Notes: generated by a model from the letters alone, not told the origin. Counted from the first letter of the stretch, positions 7,503-14,662 are shown. The stretch: 14,662 nt of DNA from CAJXSD01 sp964633145 (GCA_964633145.1 CAZWFE010000049.1:1-14662), one strand, 5' to 3'. A program made the numbers and translations.

Positions 7503-10066
7503 AACTGATCCAATAAACGTTTCAGATAATCACGCTCGACATCAGGGCGCTGATTGTCGTTGGCACGTTTTCTGATTTCACCTAGCAATTCCTGCGCTTG
7601 GCGCGCAAAATCTTGCGGTGTTCCGGTGGCCTGTGCAGTGCCAGAACGGCCATCGCGCCCCTGTGGACGACCCAATGGATCACGCTGATCGCCGCCCTGA
7701 TCCGTGGCGGCCTGTCCTTGGCCCTGTTGATCTGGATTTGCCTCGGCCAAGGCGCGATCCATGCTACGCAGACCTTCGCGCAGGGTTTCCATTGCATCAG
7801 CCTGTTCATCAAGGGCACGATCCAAATCACCATCACGCAGGGCCTGTTCTGCGCGGCGCATGGCGTCTTGGGCATCCTCTAAGGCTTGGGCGCTGTCGCG
7901 TCCGGCTTGGTTTGCGATGCTGGGCAGCCGATTGCGGCCACGCGCTAGGTCATCAGACAACTGTGCTTGGCGATCAGCCAATGATGGGTTCGAACCTTCG
8001 CCGCTCTGTTGTCCATTTTCTGGATTTTGGCCCTGTGCTTCACCCTGTCCTTGACCCTGATCCTCGCTCTGGCCTTGACCTTCACTCTGGCCTTGCTGGT
8101 TCCCTTGGGGGGCGAACTGATCTTGCAACTGTTGAAAGGCATCATCCGACAATTCTTGCTGATCGCGCAGGGTTTGCGACAGATCATCCATGGGTGATCC
8201 TTGTCCTTCGCCACCCTGCCCGCCTTGGGCGATTTGCATGTTTTCCATCATCTGTTGCAATTCTTGCAACGCTTGCTGTGCCTCGGCCATGCGGCCTTGT
8301 TCCATCAGCTCTTGGATGCGGTCCATCATGGCCTGCAAATCGGCCTGATCCATTTGCATCATATCCTCGGGCGATCCTTGGGCAAAGTCGCGGTCAGGAT
8401 TATCACGGCGGTCGCGTTCGGCCTGTTGGCGCAACTGGCGCAGGTAATTTTCGTTGGCGTCACGCAGTTCTTGCATCAGCCGTTCAATTTCTGTGTCGCT
8501 GGCGCCGTTTTTCATCGCTTGTGATAAACGATCTTGGGCAGCACGCATGCGGTCCAGCGCGTCATCGACGTCGCCCTCTTCTATCGAAATGGCGAAGTCC
8601 CATAGGGCTTGGGCCAAATCTGCGCGCGCGCTGTCCAAGGTTTCGGTGTCAATCGCACGTTCCAGTTCGCGCAAAATGGTGCGCAGGGATAAATAATCAC
8701 TTTCTTTGCGAAACGCATCTTGGGCATCATAGGTCAGCGCGCGGATCATTCGTGCGACGCGTTTTGCATTTTCTTGCGACCACAATAAATCGCGGCGTTG
8801 TTCAATAACCGCAGCCGCCATCGGATCAAAGAATTTACGCGCGGGCAATGCGTCAATCGATATCACCGTTTGCCCCACTTGGTCCGATTGATCGCGCGCA
8901 GACAGGGTCAGCGTTACCGGCAAATGCGCCAAAGGCGATTGGGAATGGTCTTCGACCCAGTCTTGGACAAAGTCGCGGGTTTGGCCATTAAATGGCAGCG
9001 GCAGATCAAATGTCTGAACCTGTTCAAAGTCAGGATCCGCCGCCAATCCAAATCGCCGGTCCACGCGGGATAAATCCAATTCCAATTCGGCTGTTGCCGC
9101 CGTTATCCCAAAATCATCCCGCACGGCAAAATCCAATGTCGATTCACCAAAAAATTCTGTTTCAAACTGGCCTGATGTCGAAATCTCAGGCACCTGATCA
9201 GGGCGCAATGCGATGGCCCAAGTTGTGTCAGATATCGTCAAAGTACCCGTCTGGGTAATCGTAAACTGCACATCTGTACCGCTGTCCTGTTCAGGCATGG
9301 CAGTTATGTCCGATAGGGTCTGGGACACCGCATCGGGGGTCAGAGTGCCATATAGACGGATGTCCACCACACTGCCCTGCAGCGCATCAATACGTTCAAT
9401 CCCGCGTAATTCGTTCAGATAAAGGGTTGGCAACCCCGAAAATCGTGGCGGTGTAATCCAGCCTTCCCATGTTGCGGCAGCACTGGTTTGGGATTGTGCC
9501 GTCTGGCTTGGGGATGCGGGCGCACCAAAGTTCCCAAACAACACACCCACAGCCGCGACCAATACCGCGACCAAGGACAGCCCTGCACGATCATAACGGG
9601 CCAAGCCGATGGGAACCTGAACAACACCTGCGGTTTCTGCCTCGGACCTAAGCGATGATAAATGCCTGTGCCACAGGGCATCCGCATCAGCAGATGTACC
9701 GGATGTGGCATAGGACGGGTTGGACAAAAATGAAATTGGTCGGTTGGGCAGCGTTTGATCAACCATTTGCGCGGCCGCTGCAAACCGCGGCCGTTGAAAG
9801 GTAAAGATCCCATACAGGCCCGCGACCAAAATTGCCACGGCGGTACCGATGCCCAGCGCAGTCAATGACACCAACTGCGGCATGTCCCGCAACAGTGCAA
9901 ACAGACCCACAGACGCGAACAACACGCTAAACATTGGCCAAAACGCCACCATCCCAGCCCTGATCCACAGATTCAGGTAGGTGCGCCAAATGGCCCATCT
10001 GGCCTTAGGCAGATCATCAAGGTGGTGAAAAGGTTTCAGCCACGTCCTCCTTTGCGGTTTATGCAA
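7499..10066 (-). CDS. TIGR02302/DUF4175-type large membrane protein of unknown function
   Basis: The product is 855 residues if it starts at TTG (10066). It has three hydrophobic segments near the N-terminus (about 38-59, 66-90, 161-180), a central domain with beta-rich stretches (about 200-410), then a long helical, Q/E/D-rich part with probable coiled coils (about 430-650), a Gln/Gly low-complexity stretch (654-691) and a helical tail. This matches the TIGR02302 family description: alphaproteobacterial proteins of about 850 residues, N-terminal helices and a Gln/Gly-rich outer C-terminus. No enzymatic motif is visible. The TTG has no ribosome site and overlaps lysA by eight bases. An AGGAGG six bases before an in-frame CTG (10039) suggests a true start there (846 residues). 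It is the last gene of the argH-lysA set. Confidence 0.88.
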   Translation of the reverse strand: MHKPQRRTWLKPFHHLDDLPKARWAIWRTYLNLWIRAGMVAFWPMFSVLFASVGLFALLRDMPQLVSLTALGIGTAVAILVAGLYGIFTFQRPRFAAAAQMVDQTLPNRPISFLSNPSYATSGTSADADALWHRHLSSLRSEAETAGVVQVPIGLARYDRAGLSLVAVLVAAVGVLFGNFGAPASPSQTAQSQTSAAATWEGWITPPRFSGLPTLYLNELRGIERIDALQGSVVDIRLYGTLTPDAVSQTLSDITAMPEQDSGTDVQFTITQTGTLTISDTTWAIALRPDQVPEISTSGQFETEFFGESTLDFAVRDDFGITAATAELELDLSRVDRRFGLAADPDFEQVQTFDLPLPFNGQTRDFVQDWVEDHSQSPLAHLPVTLTLSARDQSDQVGQTVISIDALPARKFFDPMAAAVIEQRRDLLWSQENAKRVARMIRALTYDAQDAFRKESDYLSLRTILRELERAIDTETLDSARADLAQALWDFAISIEEGDVDDALDRMRAAQDRLSQAMKNGASDTEIERLMQELRDANENYLRQLRQQAERDRRDNPDRDFAQGSPEDMMQMDQADLQAMMDRIQELMEQGRMAEAQQALQELQQMMENMQIAQGGQGGEGQGSPMDDLSQTLRDQQELSDDAFQQLQDQFAPQGNQQGQSEGQGQSEDQGQGQGEAQGQNPENGQQSGEGSNPSLADRQAQLSDDLARGRNRLPSIANQAGRDSAQALEDAQDAMRRAEQALRDGDLDRALDEQADAMETLREGLRSMDRALAEANPDQQGQGQAATDQGGDQRDPLGRPQGRDGRSGTAQATGTPQDFARQAQELLGEIRKRANDNQRPDVERDYLKRLLDQF
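7994..8107 (-). repeat. Gln/Gly/Glu low-complexity coding repeat
   Basis: Residues 654-691 of the TIGR02302-type protein consist almost only of Q, G, E, S, N and D, in loose repeats such as GQSEGQGQSEDQGQGQG. At DNA level this gives imperfect tandem units related to CCTTGACCCTG/CTCTGGCCTTGACC on the plus strand, so slippage length variation between strains is likely. Confidence 0.65.
10046..10053 (-). promoter_or_regulatory. Strong Shine-Dalgarno sequence that places the start of the TIGR02302-type gene
   Basis: AAAGGAGG on the minus strand lies just after the lysA stop and inside the reading frame opened by the TTG at 10066. The first plausible start codon behind it is an in-frame CTG at 10039, spaced by six bases. 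The next in-frame ATG is far away (9952), in the first membrane segment. A GTG at 10043 is out of frame and gives only eight codons. Confidence 0.6.
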
Positions 10067-11327
10067 GCCACATAGGTATAGTATCGCGATTTATCATTTC
10101 GTCAAAGGTTGGTCGTGCACGGATCACAGCAAAGTCATTGCCATTCACCAACACCTCGGGGATTAAGGGCCGTGAATTGTATTCACTGGACATCACCGCG
10201 CCATAGGCACCGGCCGAACGAAAGGCCACCAAATCATCCGATACCATCCGCGCCATATCCCGCCCCTTGGCAAAGGTATCACCGGATTCGCATACTGGCC
10301 CCACGATATCATATTTGGTCTGTTCCTGACCTGGCACAGGTTCCACAACAGGCACAATATCGTGATGCGCATCATACATCGCGGGGCGGATCAAATCATT
10401 CATTGCCGCGTCCAAGATCAGGAATTCGCGGTCTTCGCCCTGTTTTACATAGATGACCGATGACAACAGCAGACCCGCATTGCCAACAATCAACCGACCC
10501 GGTTCGATTTCGATTTCGCAATCCAAATGCCCCAAAACACGTTTGACCATCGCACCGTATTCGCTGGGCAAAGGTGGGGTTTCGTTGGATCGGGTATAGG
10601 GGATGCCCAAACCACCCCCCAGATCCAAGCGGCGGATATTATGGCCGTCTGCGCGCAGCTGTTCGACGACCTCGGCCACTTTGATATAGGCGGCCTCAAA
10701 CGGGGCCAATTGGGTCAGCTGGCTGCCGATATGGACATCAATTCCGACGATTTCGATATTTGGCAGGGCGGCGGCCATGGCGTAGACGTCGCGCGCCCGT
10801 GAAATGGGGATGCCGAATTTGTTTTCCGATTTTCCCGTGGCAATTTTCGCGTGCGTTTTGGCGTCAACATCAGGATTGACGCGAATGGTGATGGGCGCTG
10901 TCACGCCCACGTCAACGGCAACGCGGGAAATGACCTGCATTTCTGGTTCGCTTTCGACATTGAATTGACGAATGCCACCGGTCAGGGCCGCGCGAATTTC
11001 ATCCGCTGTTTTGCCCACACCTGAAAACACGATGCGATCGCCTGGAATGCCAGCCGCCTTGGCACGTGCGTATTCGCCCCCCGACACCACATCCATACCG
11101 GCACCCAAATCACCCAAGGTTTTCAAAATGGCCTGATTAGACGCGGCTTTCATCGCGTAGCAGACCAAATGGTCCATTCCTGCCAGCGCCTCGTCAAACA
11201 GCTGAAAATGCCGTGTCAGCGTCGCAGTGGAATAGACATAAAACGGCGTGCCAACGGCAGCGGCGATTTCGGTCAGTGCAACCTCTTCGGCGTGCAAAAC
11301 GCCATCTTTGTATAGGAAATGATCCAT
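10059..11327 (-). CDS. lysA: Diaminopimelate decarboxylase
   Basis: LysA decarboxylates meso-diaminopimelate to L-lysine, the last step of the DAP pathway, in the cytoplasm with PLP. The 422-residue product has the normal length and the fold-III decarboxylase motifs: PLP lysine Lys60 in CYAMKAASN, VSGGEYARA at 81-89, HIGSQ at 199-203, the glycine loop LDLGGGLGIPY at 235-245, EPGR at 275-278, and CESGD at 346-350, whose cysteine belongs to the dimer active site. ATG at 11327 has GAGGG close upstream. It lies 13 bases after the aminotransferase gene. Its end overlaps the annotated TTG start of the TIGR02302-type gene by eight bases. The substrate is also a peptidoglycan precursor, so the enzyme draws on a shared pool. 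Confidence 0.97.
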   Translation of the reverse strand: MDHFLYKDGVLHAEEVALTEIAAAVGTPFYVYSTATLTRHFQLFDEALAGMDHLVCYAMKAASNQAILKTLGDLGAGMDVVSGGEYARAKAAGIPGDRIVFSGVGKTADEIRAALTGGIRQFNVESEPEMQVISRVAVDVGVTAPITIRVNPDVDAKTHAKIATGKSENKFGIPISRARDVYAMAAALPNIEIVGIDVHIGSQLTQLAPFEAAYIKVAEVVEQLRADGHNIRRLDLGGGLGIPYTRSNETPPLPSEYGAMVKRVLGHLDCEIEIEPGRLIVGNAGLLLSSVIYVKQGEDREFLILDAAMNDLIRPAMYDAHHDIVPVVEPVPGQEQTKYDIVGPVCESGDTFAKGRDMARMVSDDLVAFRSAGAYGAVMSSEYNSRPLIPEVLVNGNDFAVIRARPTFDEMINRDTIPMWLA

Positions 11328-11340
11328 GGGGCCCTCGGGT

Positions 11341-12513
11341 CTATCTTAACACGTTACGAATACGGTCAATCGCACGCAGGATGTTGTCTTTGCTATTGGC
11401 ATAGGAAAATCTGACGTAACCTTCGCCGTATTTTCCGAAACTGGTGCCTGAAATGGTGGCAACACCTGCTTTGTCCAAAAACAGGTCTTGGGCCTGTTGC
11501 GATGTCAAACCGGTACCCGAGATATTGGGAAAGGCATAAAATGCCCCCGCCGCATCGGTGCAGGTGACACCCGGCACATCATTCAACGCCGCCACAATGG
11601 TTTTGCGACGATCATCAAATTGGGCCACCATGTCATGAACAGCATCCTGGGGACCCGTCAGCGCGGCCAACCCCGCATATTGTGCCGAGGCATTCACGCA
11701 AGAATGGTCATTGATACACAACCGCGTCACAGGATCGACCATTGCATCGGGCCAGACCGCAAACCCCATGCGCCACCCCGTCATGGCATAGGTTTTCGAC
11801 CAACCATCCAAAACGATCAAACGATCGCGAATTTCGGGGTAATTTAATAAACTGACATGTTCGCGGCCATCATACAGCATTTGGCTGTAAATTTCGTCGG
11901 ATAACAGTGCGACATGGGGGTGTTTGGCCAAACCCGCCACCAATTTATCAATTTCGGCCTTGGGCGTGACCCCCCCGGTTGGGTTTGCGGGGCTGTTGAT
12001 AATGATCAACCGTGTGCGATCCGTGATCTGGGCCAGCACCGTATCGGCATCAAAGGCAAACCCATTTTCTTCGCGCAGTTCAATCGGGACGGGGGTTGCA
12101 CCGGAATATTTGATCACCGATTCATAAATCGGAAAACCGGGGTTGGGATACATAATTTCCGCGCCCGCTTCGCCGAACATCAGGACGGCGAAAAACATGG
12201 TGGGTTTACCACCAGGCACAACAATAACATTATCTGGGTTCACCGCCGCGCCATGGCGTTTTTCCAAATCAGCGGCCACAGCCTGACGCAGTTCGGGCAG
12301 ACCATTGGCAGGGGTATAGCCGTGATGGCCGTCCTGCAACGCCTTGATCCCAGCTTGGACAATGTGATCGGGGGTTTTGAAATCGGGCTGTCCAATGCCC
12401 AGATTAATAATGTCGTGACCCTGCGCGGCCAAGGCATTGGCCCGCGCCAAAACCATGAACGCAGATTCTGTTCCCAAACGGGAAATCCCAGATGCAAATC
12501 TAAGTTGGGTCAT
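11341..12513 (-). CDS. PLP-dependent class I/II aminotransferase (aspartate aminotransferase-like)
   Basis: The 390-residue product is a fold-type I aminotransferase. Seen: INLGIGQPDF at 36-45; PGGKPTMFF at 100-108, part of the phosphate cradle; NSPANPTGG at 173-181; SDEIYS at 205-210; the PLP lysine Lys240 in DGWSKTYAMTGWRMG; and the carboxylate-binding Arg368 in GYVRFSYA. I chose ATG at 12513, which gives MTQLRFAS and has AGAGG about six bases upstream. A TTG two codons earlier leaves no room for that site. The gene sits between the small lipoprotein gene (18-base gap) and lysA (13-base gap), so it is in the same transcript. Substrate is not readable from motifs; aspartate, aromatic amino acids, or the succinyl-diaminopimelate (DapC) step of lysine synthesis are candidates, the last from context only. 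Confidence 0.92.
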   Translation of the reverse strand: MTQLRFASGISRLGTESAFMVLARANALAAQGHDIINLGIGQPDFKTPDHIVQAGIKALQDGHHGYTPANGLPELRQAVAADLEKRHGAAVNPDNVIVVPGGKPTMFFAVLMFGEAGAEIMYPNPGFPIYESVIKYSGATPVPIELREENGFAFDADTVLAQITDRTRLIIINSPANPTGGVTPKAEIDKLVAGLAKHPHVALLSDEIYSQMLYDGREHVSLLNYPEIRDRLIVLDGWSKTYAMTGWRMGFAVWPDAMVDPVTRLCINDHSCVNASAQYAGLAALTGPQDAVHDMVAQFDDRRKTIVAALNDVPGVTCTDAAGAFYAFPNISGTGLTSQQAQDLFLDKAGVATISGTSFGKYGEGYVRFSYANSKDNILRAIDRIRNVLR

Positions 12514-12531
12514 CGTCAACCTCTTGAACTG

Positions 12532-12627
12532 TTATTCTGACTGTACCTGTGGCGGTTTGGGGGCTCCGTCAATACCACAGGCAGAAATAAACATCAGTGC
12601 GAAACTGGCACAGATCACACGCATCAT
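12532..12627 (-). CDS. Small LptM-like lipoprotein, 31 residues
   Basis: A 31-codon gene fills the gap between argH and the aminotransferase. The product has a short signal peptide, MMRVICASFALMF, a lipobox FISAC (Cys17), and the mature part CGIDGAPKPPQVQSE. After processing only about 15 residues remain on the lipidated cysteine. The C-G-x-x-G then proline-rich pattern resembles LptM (YifL), the small lipoprotein that helps LptD assembly, and other one-motif lipoprotein families. Its ATG overlaps the argH stop as ATGA, with AAGGA nine bases upstream, so translation is coupled to argH. A second ATG follows immediately. A tiny lipoprotein between argH and lysA is a recurring arrangement in alphaproteobacteria as I recall it. 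The lipoprotein call is firm; the LptM role is inferred. Confidence 0.85.
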   Translation of the reverse strand: MMRVICASFALMFISACGIDGAPKPPQVQSE

Positions 12628-14015
12628 TTCAAAAAGTCCTTCCAGCGTTGGATTTGCACCAACACTTGGGCAGGGGCCGTTCCGCCATAGGACACACGCG
12701 ACTTGACCGAATTATCAACCGTTAGCACCGAATAGACATCATCTGTAATGTCGGCATGAACGGACTGCATATCGGCCAATGATAGATCAGACAATTCACA
12801 CCCCTTGGTTTCGGCCATTGCAACCAAGCTGCCCGTCACATGGTGGGCATCGCGGAATGGCATATTGATCGCGCGCACCAACCAATCGGCCAGATCGGTC
12901 GCGGTGGAAAACCCTGATCCTGCCGCGGCGGCCAGATTATCGACATTGGCGGACATGTCTTTGACCATCCCCTCCATCGCGGCCAAGGCCAGCATCAGGT
13001 TATCTGCTGCATCAAAGACCTGTTCTTTGTCCTCTTGCATGTCCTTGGAGTAGGCCAGCGGTAACCCCTTCATCACCATCATCAGGGCGACGTTGGCGCC
13101 AAAAATCCGGCCCACCTTGGCGCGGATCAATTCCGCGGCGTCTGGGTTTTTCTTTTGCGGCATGATCGAGGATCCGGTCGAAAACCGATCAGACAGGGTG
13201 ACAAACCGGAATTGCGCCGATGACCAGATGACCAGTTCCTCGGCGAAACGGGACAGATGCATCGCACAAATCGATGCGACCGACAGGAATTCCAGTGCAA
13301 AGTCACGGTCCGATACCGCGTCCAATGAATTGGCAGTGGGATGGGCAAACCCCAGATCCGCCGCCGTCATATGCCGATCAATCGGGAACGACGTGCCCGC
13401 CAAGGCCGCCGACCCCAACGGACATTCATTCATCCGCGCGCGTGCATCACGTACCCGCGACAAATCACGACCCAGCATTTCAACATAGGCCATCATGTGA
13501 TGCCCCCATGTCACGGGTTGCGCCGTTTGCAAATGCGTAAACCCAGGCATAACCCAGTCTGCGCCCTGTTCGGCCTGAACCATCAACGCATTGATCAATG
13601 CCAACAACCCACTTTCAAAGGCGTCAAATTGATCGCGCACCCACAGGCGAAAATCGGTCGCCACCTGATCATTGCGCGACCGTGCCGTGTGCAAACGGCC
13701 CGCAGGTTCGCCGATAATTTCCTTTAGTCGCGCTTCGACATTCATGTGAATATCTTCGAGCGCGGCAGAAAATTCGAAATTTCCTGACTGAATCTCTGAC
13801 AATACCGTGAGAAGGCCTTCCCGAATGGCGGCCGCTTCGCTATCTGTAATTATGCCTTGGGCTGCCAGCATGGCGGCGTGGGCTCTTGAACCGCGGATAT
13901 CCTGTTCTGCCAAACGCTGATCAAACCCGATGGATGCATTGATTGCTTCCATGATTGCGTCTGGGCCTGATGCGAACCGGCCACCCCACATTTGGTTTGA
14001 GGATTTATTTGACAT
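12624..14015 (-). CDS. argH: Argininosuccinate lyase
   Basis: ArgH splits argininosuccinate into L-arginine and fumarate, the last step of arginine synthesis, in the cytoplasm. The 463-residue product is of normal length and carries the fumarase/aspartase superfamily motifs: MWGGRF at 9-14, HTARSRNDQVATD at 109-121, GFTHLQTAQPVTWGHH at 158-173 with the catalytic-type His161, and the signature GSSIMPQKKNPD at 281-292 with the mobile-loop serines. ATG at 14015 has AAGG about eight bases upstream. It is the first gene of the argH-lipoprotein-aminotransferase-lysA-TIGR02302 set. The start codon of the divergent tlpA-like gene is only 22 bases away, so its promoter must lie within or against that gene. 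Confidence 0.97.
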   Translation of the reverse strand: MSNKSSNQMWGGRFASGPDAIMEAINASIGFDQRLAEQDIRGSRAHAAMLAAQGIITDSEAAAIREGLLTVLSEIQSGNFEFSAALEDIHMNVEARLKEIIGEPAGRLHTARSRNDQVATDFRLWVRDQFDAFESGLLALINALMVQAEQGADWVMPGFTHLQTAQPVTWGHHMMAYVEMLGRDLSRVRDARARMNECPLGSAALAGTSFPIDRHMTAADLGFAHPTANSLDAVSDRDFALEFLSVASICAMHLSRFAEELVIWSSAQFRFVTLSDRFSTGSSIMPQKKNPDAAELIRAKVGRIFGANVALMMVMKGLPLAYSKDMQEDKEQVFDAADNLMLALAAMEGMVKDMSANVDNLAAAAGSGFSTATDLADWLVRAINMPFRDAHHVTGSLVAMAETKGCELSDLSLADMQSVHADITDDVYSVLTVDNSVKSRVSYGGTAPAQVLVQIQRWKDFLK

Positions 14016-14037
14016 TTCGTTACCTTTCGGAGGGTTT

Positions 14038-14613
14038 ATGCGTCTAACTGGTTTAACTGTTCTTTATACGGCCTTGGCCATCGGTGCAAACGCATCATTT
14101 GTTTCGGCACAGGATTTTTCATCTCTGGCGGATTTGAAAACCGGCGACATGAAAAAACTGGTTTTACATTCCGATGCGAAACCCGTTGCACAGACGGTAT
14201 TTTTTGACGAATCCGGTACCAAGCTGACCCTGTCTGATTTTCAGGGCAAAACGACCGTATTGAACCTGTGGGCCACGTGGTGTGCGCCCTGTCGTTATGA
14301 AATGCCATCCCTGTCAGAATTACAAGCAGCCTTGGGCAGCGATGATTTCCAAGTTGTCACAATCGCCACTATGCGCAATTCATCCAAGGTGATTGATGCG
14401 TTTTTCGATGAAATAAACGTCGAAAACCTGCCCAAACACCAAGACCCCAAAGGCGCCTTGGCGCGCAGCCTATTCGTTGCTGGTTTGCCTGCAACATTGC
14501 TGATCGACGAAGATGGCAATGAAATTGGACGCCTGGTGGGCGACGCGAATTGGTCCAGCCCGGACGCCCTAAGCATGGTTGGGAAATTTATCGAATTGGA
14601 CCAAACGAATTAA
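14038..14613 (+). CDS. TlpA-family periplasmic thiol-disulfide oxidoreductase
   Basis: This 191-residue protein has a thioredoxin fold with the active site WCAPC (Cys82, Cys85) after the strand TTVLNLWAT, and the cis-proline in AGLPATLLID (Pro151). An N-terminal signal peptide with likely cleavage after FVSA (about residue 24) sends it to the periplasm. TlpA/ResA-like proteins usually reduce specific disulfides, for example in cytochrome c or oxidase maturation; the partner here is unknown and no ccdA is in the window. The frame is open from 13930, but the earlier ATGs lie inside argH. The ATG at 14038 has GGAGG four to five bases upstream and begins at the signal peptide. It is divergent from argH and ends at a strong terminator. 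Confidence 0.93.
   Translation: MRLTGLTVLYTALAIGANASFVSAQDFSSLADLKTGDMKKLVLHSDAKPVAQTVFFDESGTKLTLSDFQGKTTVLNLWATWCAPCRYEMPSLSELQAALGSDDFQVVTIATMRNSSKVIDAFFDEINVENLPKHQDPKGALARSLFVAGLPATLLIDEDGNEIGRLVGDANWSSPDALSMVGKFIELDQTN
14063..14090 (-). promoter_or_regulatory. argH: Candidate argH promoter inside the tlpA-like gene
   Basis: On the minus strand, TTTGCA (14085-14090) and TATAAA (14063-14068) are spaced by 16 bases, matching the sigma-70 consensus at 4/6 and 5/6. Transcription would begin at about 14056 and give a leader of about 40 bases before the argH ATG. The site lies in the signal-peptide coding region of the divergent gene. This is a pattern match only. Confidence 0.3.
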
Positions 14614-14638
14614 AAACGGGCGCTGATGCGCCCGTTTT
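14613..14638 (+). terminator. Rho-independent terminator after the tlpA-like gene
   Basis: A perfect 11-bp inverted repeat, AAAACGGGCGC at 14613-14623 and GCGCCCGTTTT at 14628-14638, flanks a TGAT loop right after the stop codon. The GC-rich stem ends in TTTT followed by CGTTTTGG. A-run and T-run are symmetric, so it could also stop transcription arriving on the minus strand from beyond the right edge. Confidence 0.9.
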
Positions 14639-14662
14639 CGTTTTGGTCATTCTGGTTTCGGT

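Noticed and set aside
7618..8808. 396-codon open frame on the plus strand
   Set aside because: It lies fully antisense to the TIGR02302-type gene, and its composition mirrors the Q/G-rich repeat and codon bias of that gene. No ribosome site or known domain.
13930..14037. Upstream extension of the tlpA-like protein
   Set aside because: Residues before 14038 are antisense argH codons and would precede a normal signal peptide, while a GGAGG site sits right before 14038.
1..14662. Hidden defence, secondary-metabolite or mobile system
   Set aside because: Every stretch is covered by recognisable core genes or short spacers; I saw no transposase, integrase, toxin-antitoxin pair, repeat array or tRNA attachment site.

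Overview
The window looks like a chromosomal core region of an alphaproteobacterium, most likely a Rhodobacteraceae/Roseobacter-group bacterium of moderate G+C content. This is inferred from gene content: a long three-helix Q/G-rich protein of the TIGR02302/DUF4175 type, an MJ0042-type zinc-ribbon membrane protein, ftsE-ftsX followed by plsC, and argH followed by a tiny lipoprotein gene. I see no mobile elements, tRNA, rRNA, CRISPR array or phage genes. Coding density is very high; the largest gaps are 82, 160 and 152 bases.

Layout. (1) Positions 1-2640, minus strand: folD (its last residues run off the left edge) preceded by fhs. These are two steps of tetrahydrofolate one-carbon metabolism. 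(2) Positions 2801-6303, minus strand: a tightly packed set transcribed in the order ftsE, ftsX, plsC, a PPOX-class flavin-binding protein and a MOSC-domain protein. Junctions are ATGA, TAATG, a 23-base overlap and TAAATG, so this is almost surely one transcript with coupled translation. (3) A 152-base AT-rich divergent intergenic region. (4) Positions 6456-7502, plus strand: an acidic zinc-ribbon protein with one membrane segment, which ends tail to tail with the next gene in a shared CTAG. (5) Positions 7499-14015, minus strand: argH, a 31-residue lipoprotein (LptM-like), a class I aminotransferase, lysA and the TIGR02302-type membrane protein, again spaced as an operon. (6) Positions 14038-14613, plus strand: a TlpA-like periplasmic thioredoxin, divergent from argH with only 22 bases between start codons and followed by a perfect hairpin terminator.

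How the genes fit together. FolD and Fhs interconvert formate, 10-formyl-, methenyl- and methylene-tetrahydrofolate. The ftsEX-plsC set joins the divisome ABC complex to phosphatidic acid synthesis. The argH-lysA set combines the last step of arginine synthesis with the last step of lysine synthesis; meso-diaminopimelate, the LysA substrate, is also a peptidoglycan precursor. A lipoprotein and a large membrane protein of unknown role in the same set give it an envelope flavour.

I found no clear new defence or mobile system. The points most worth a second look are the 31-residue lipoprotein gene, the probable CTG start of the TIGR02302-type gene behind a very strong Shine-Dalgarno sequence, the coupled ftsEX-plsC-PPOX-MOSC transcript, and the aminotransferase placed between the lipoprotein gene and lysA.
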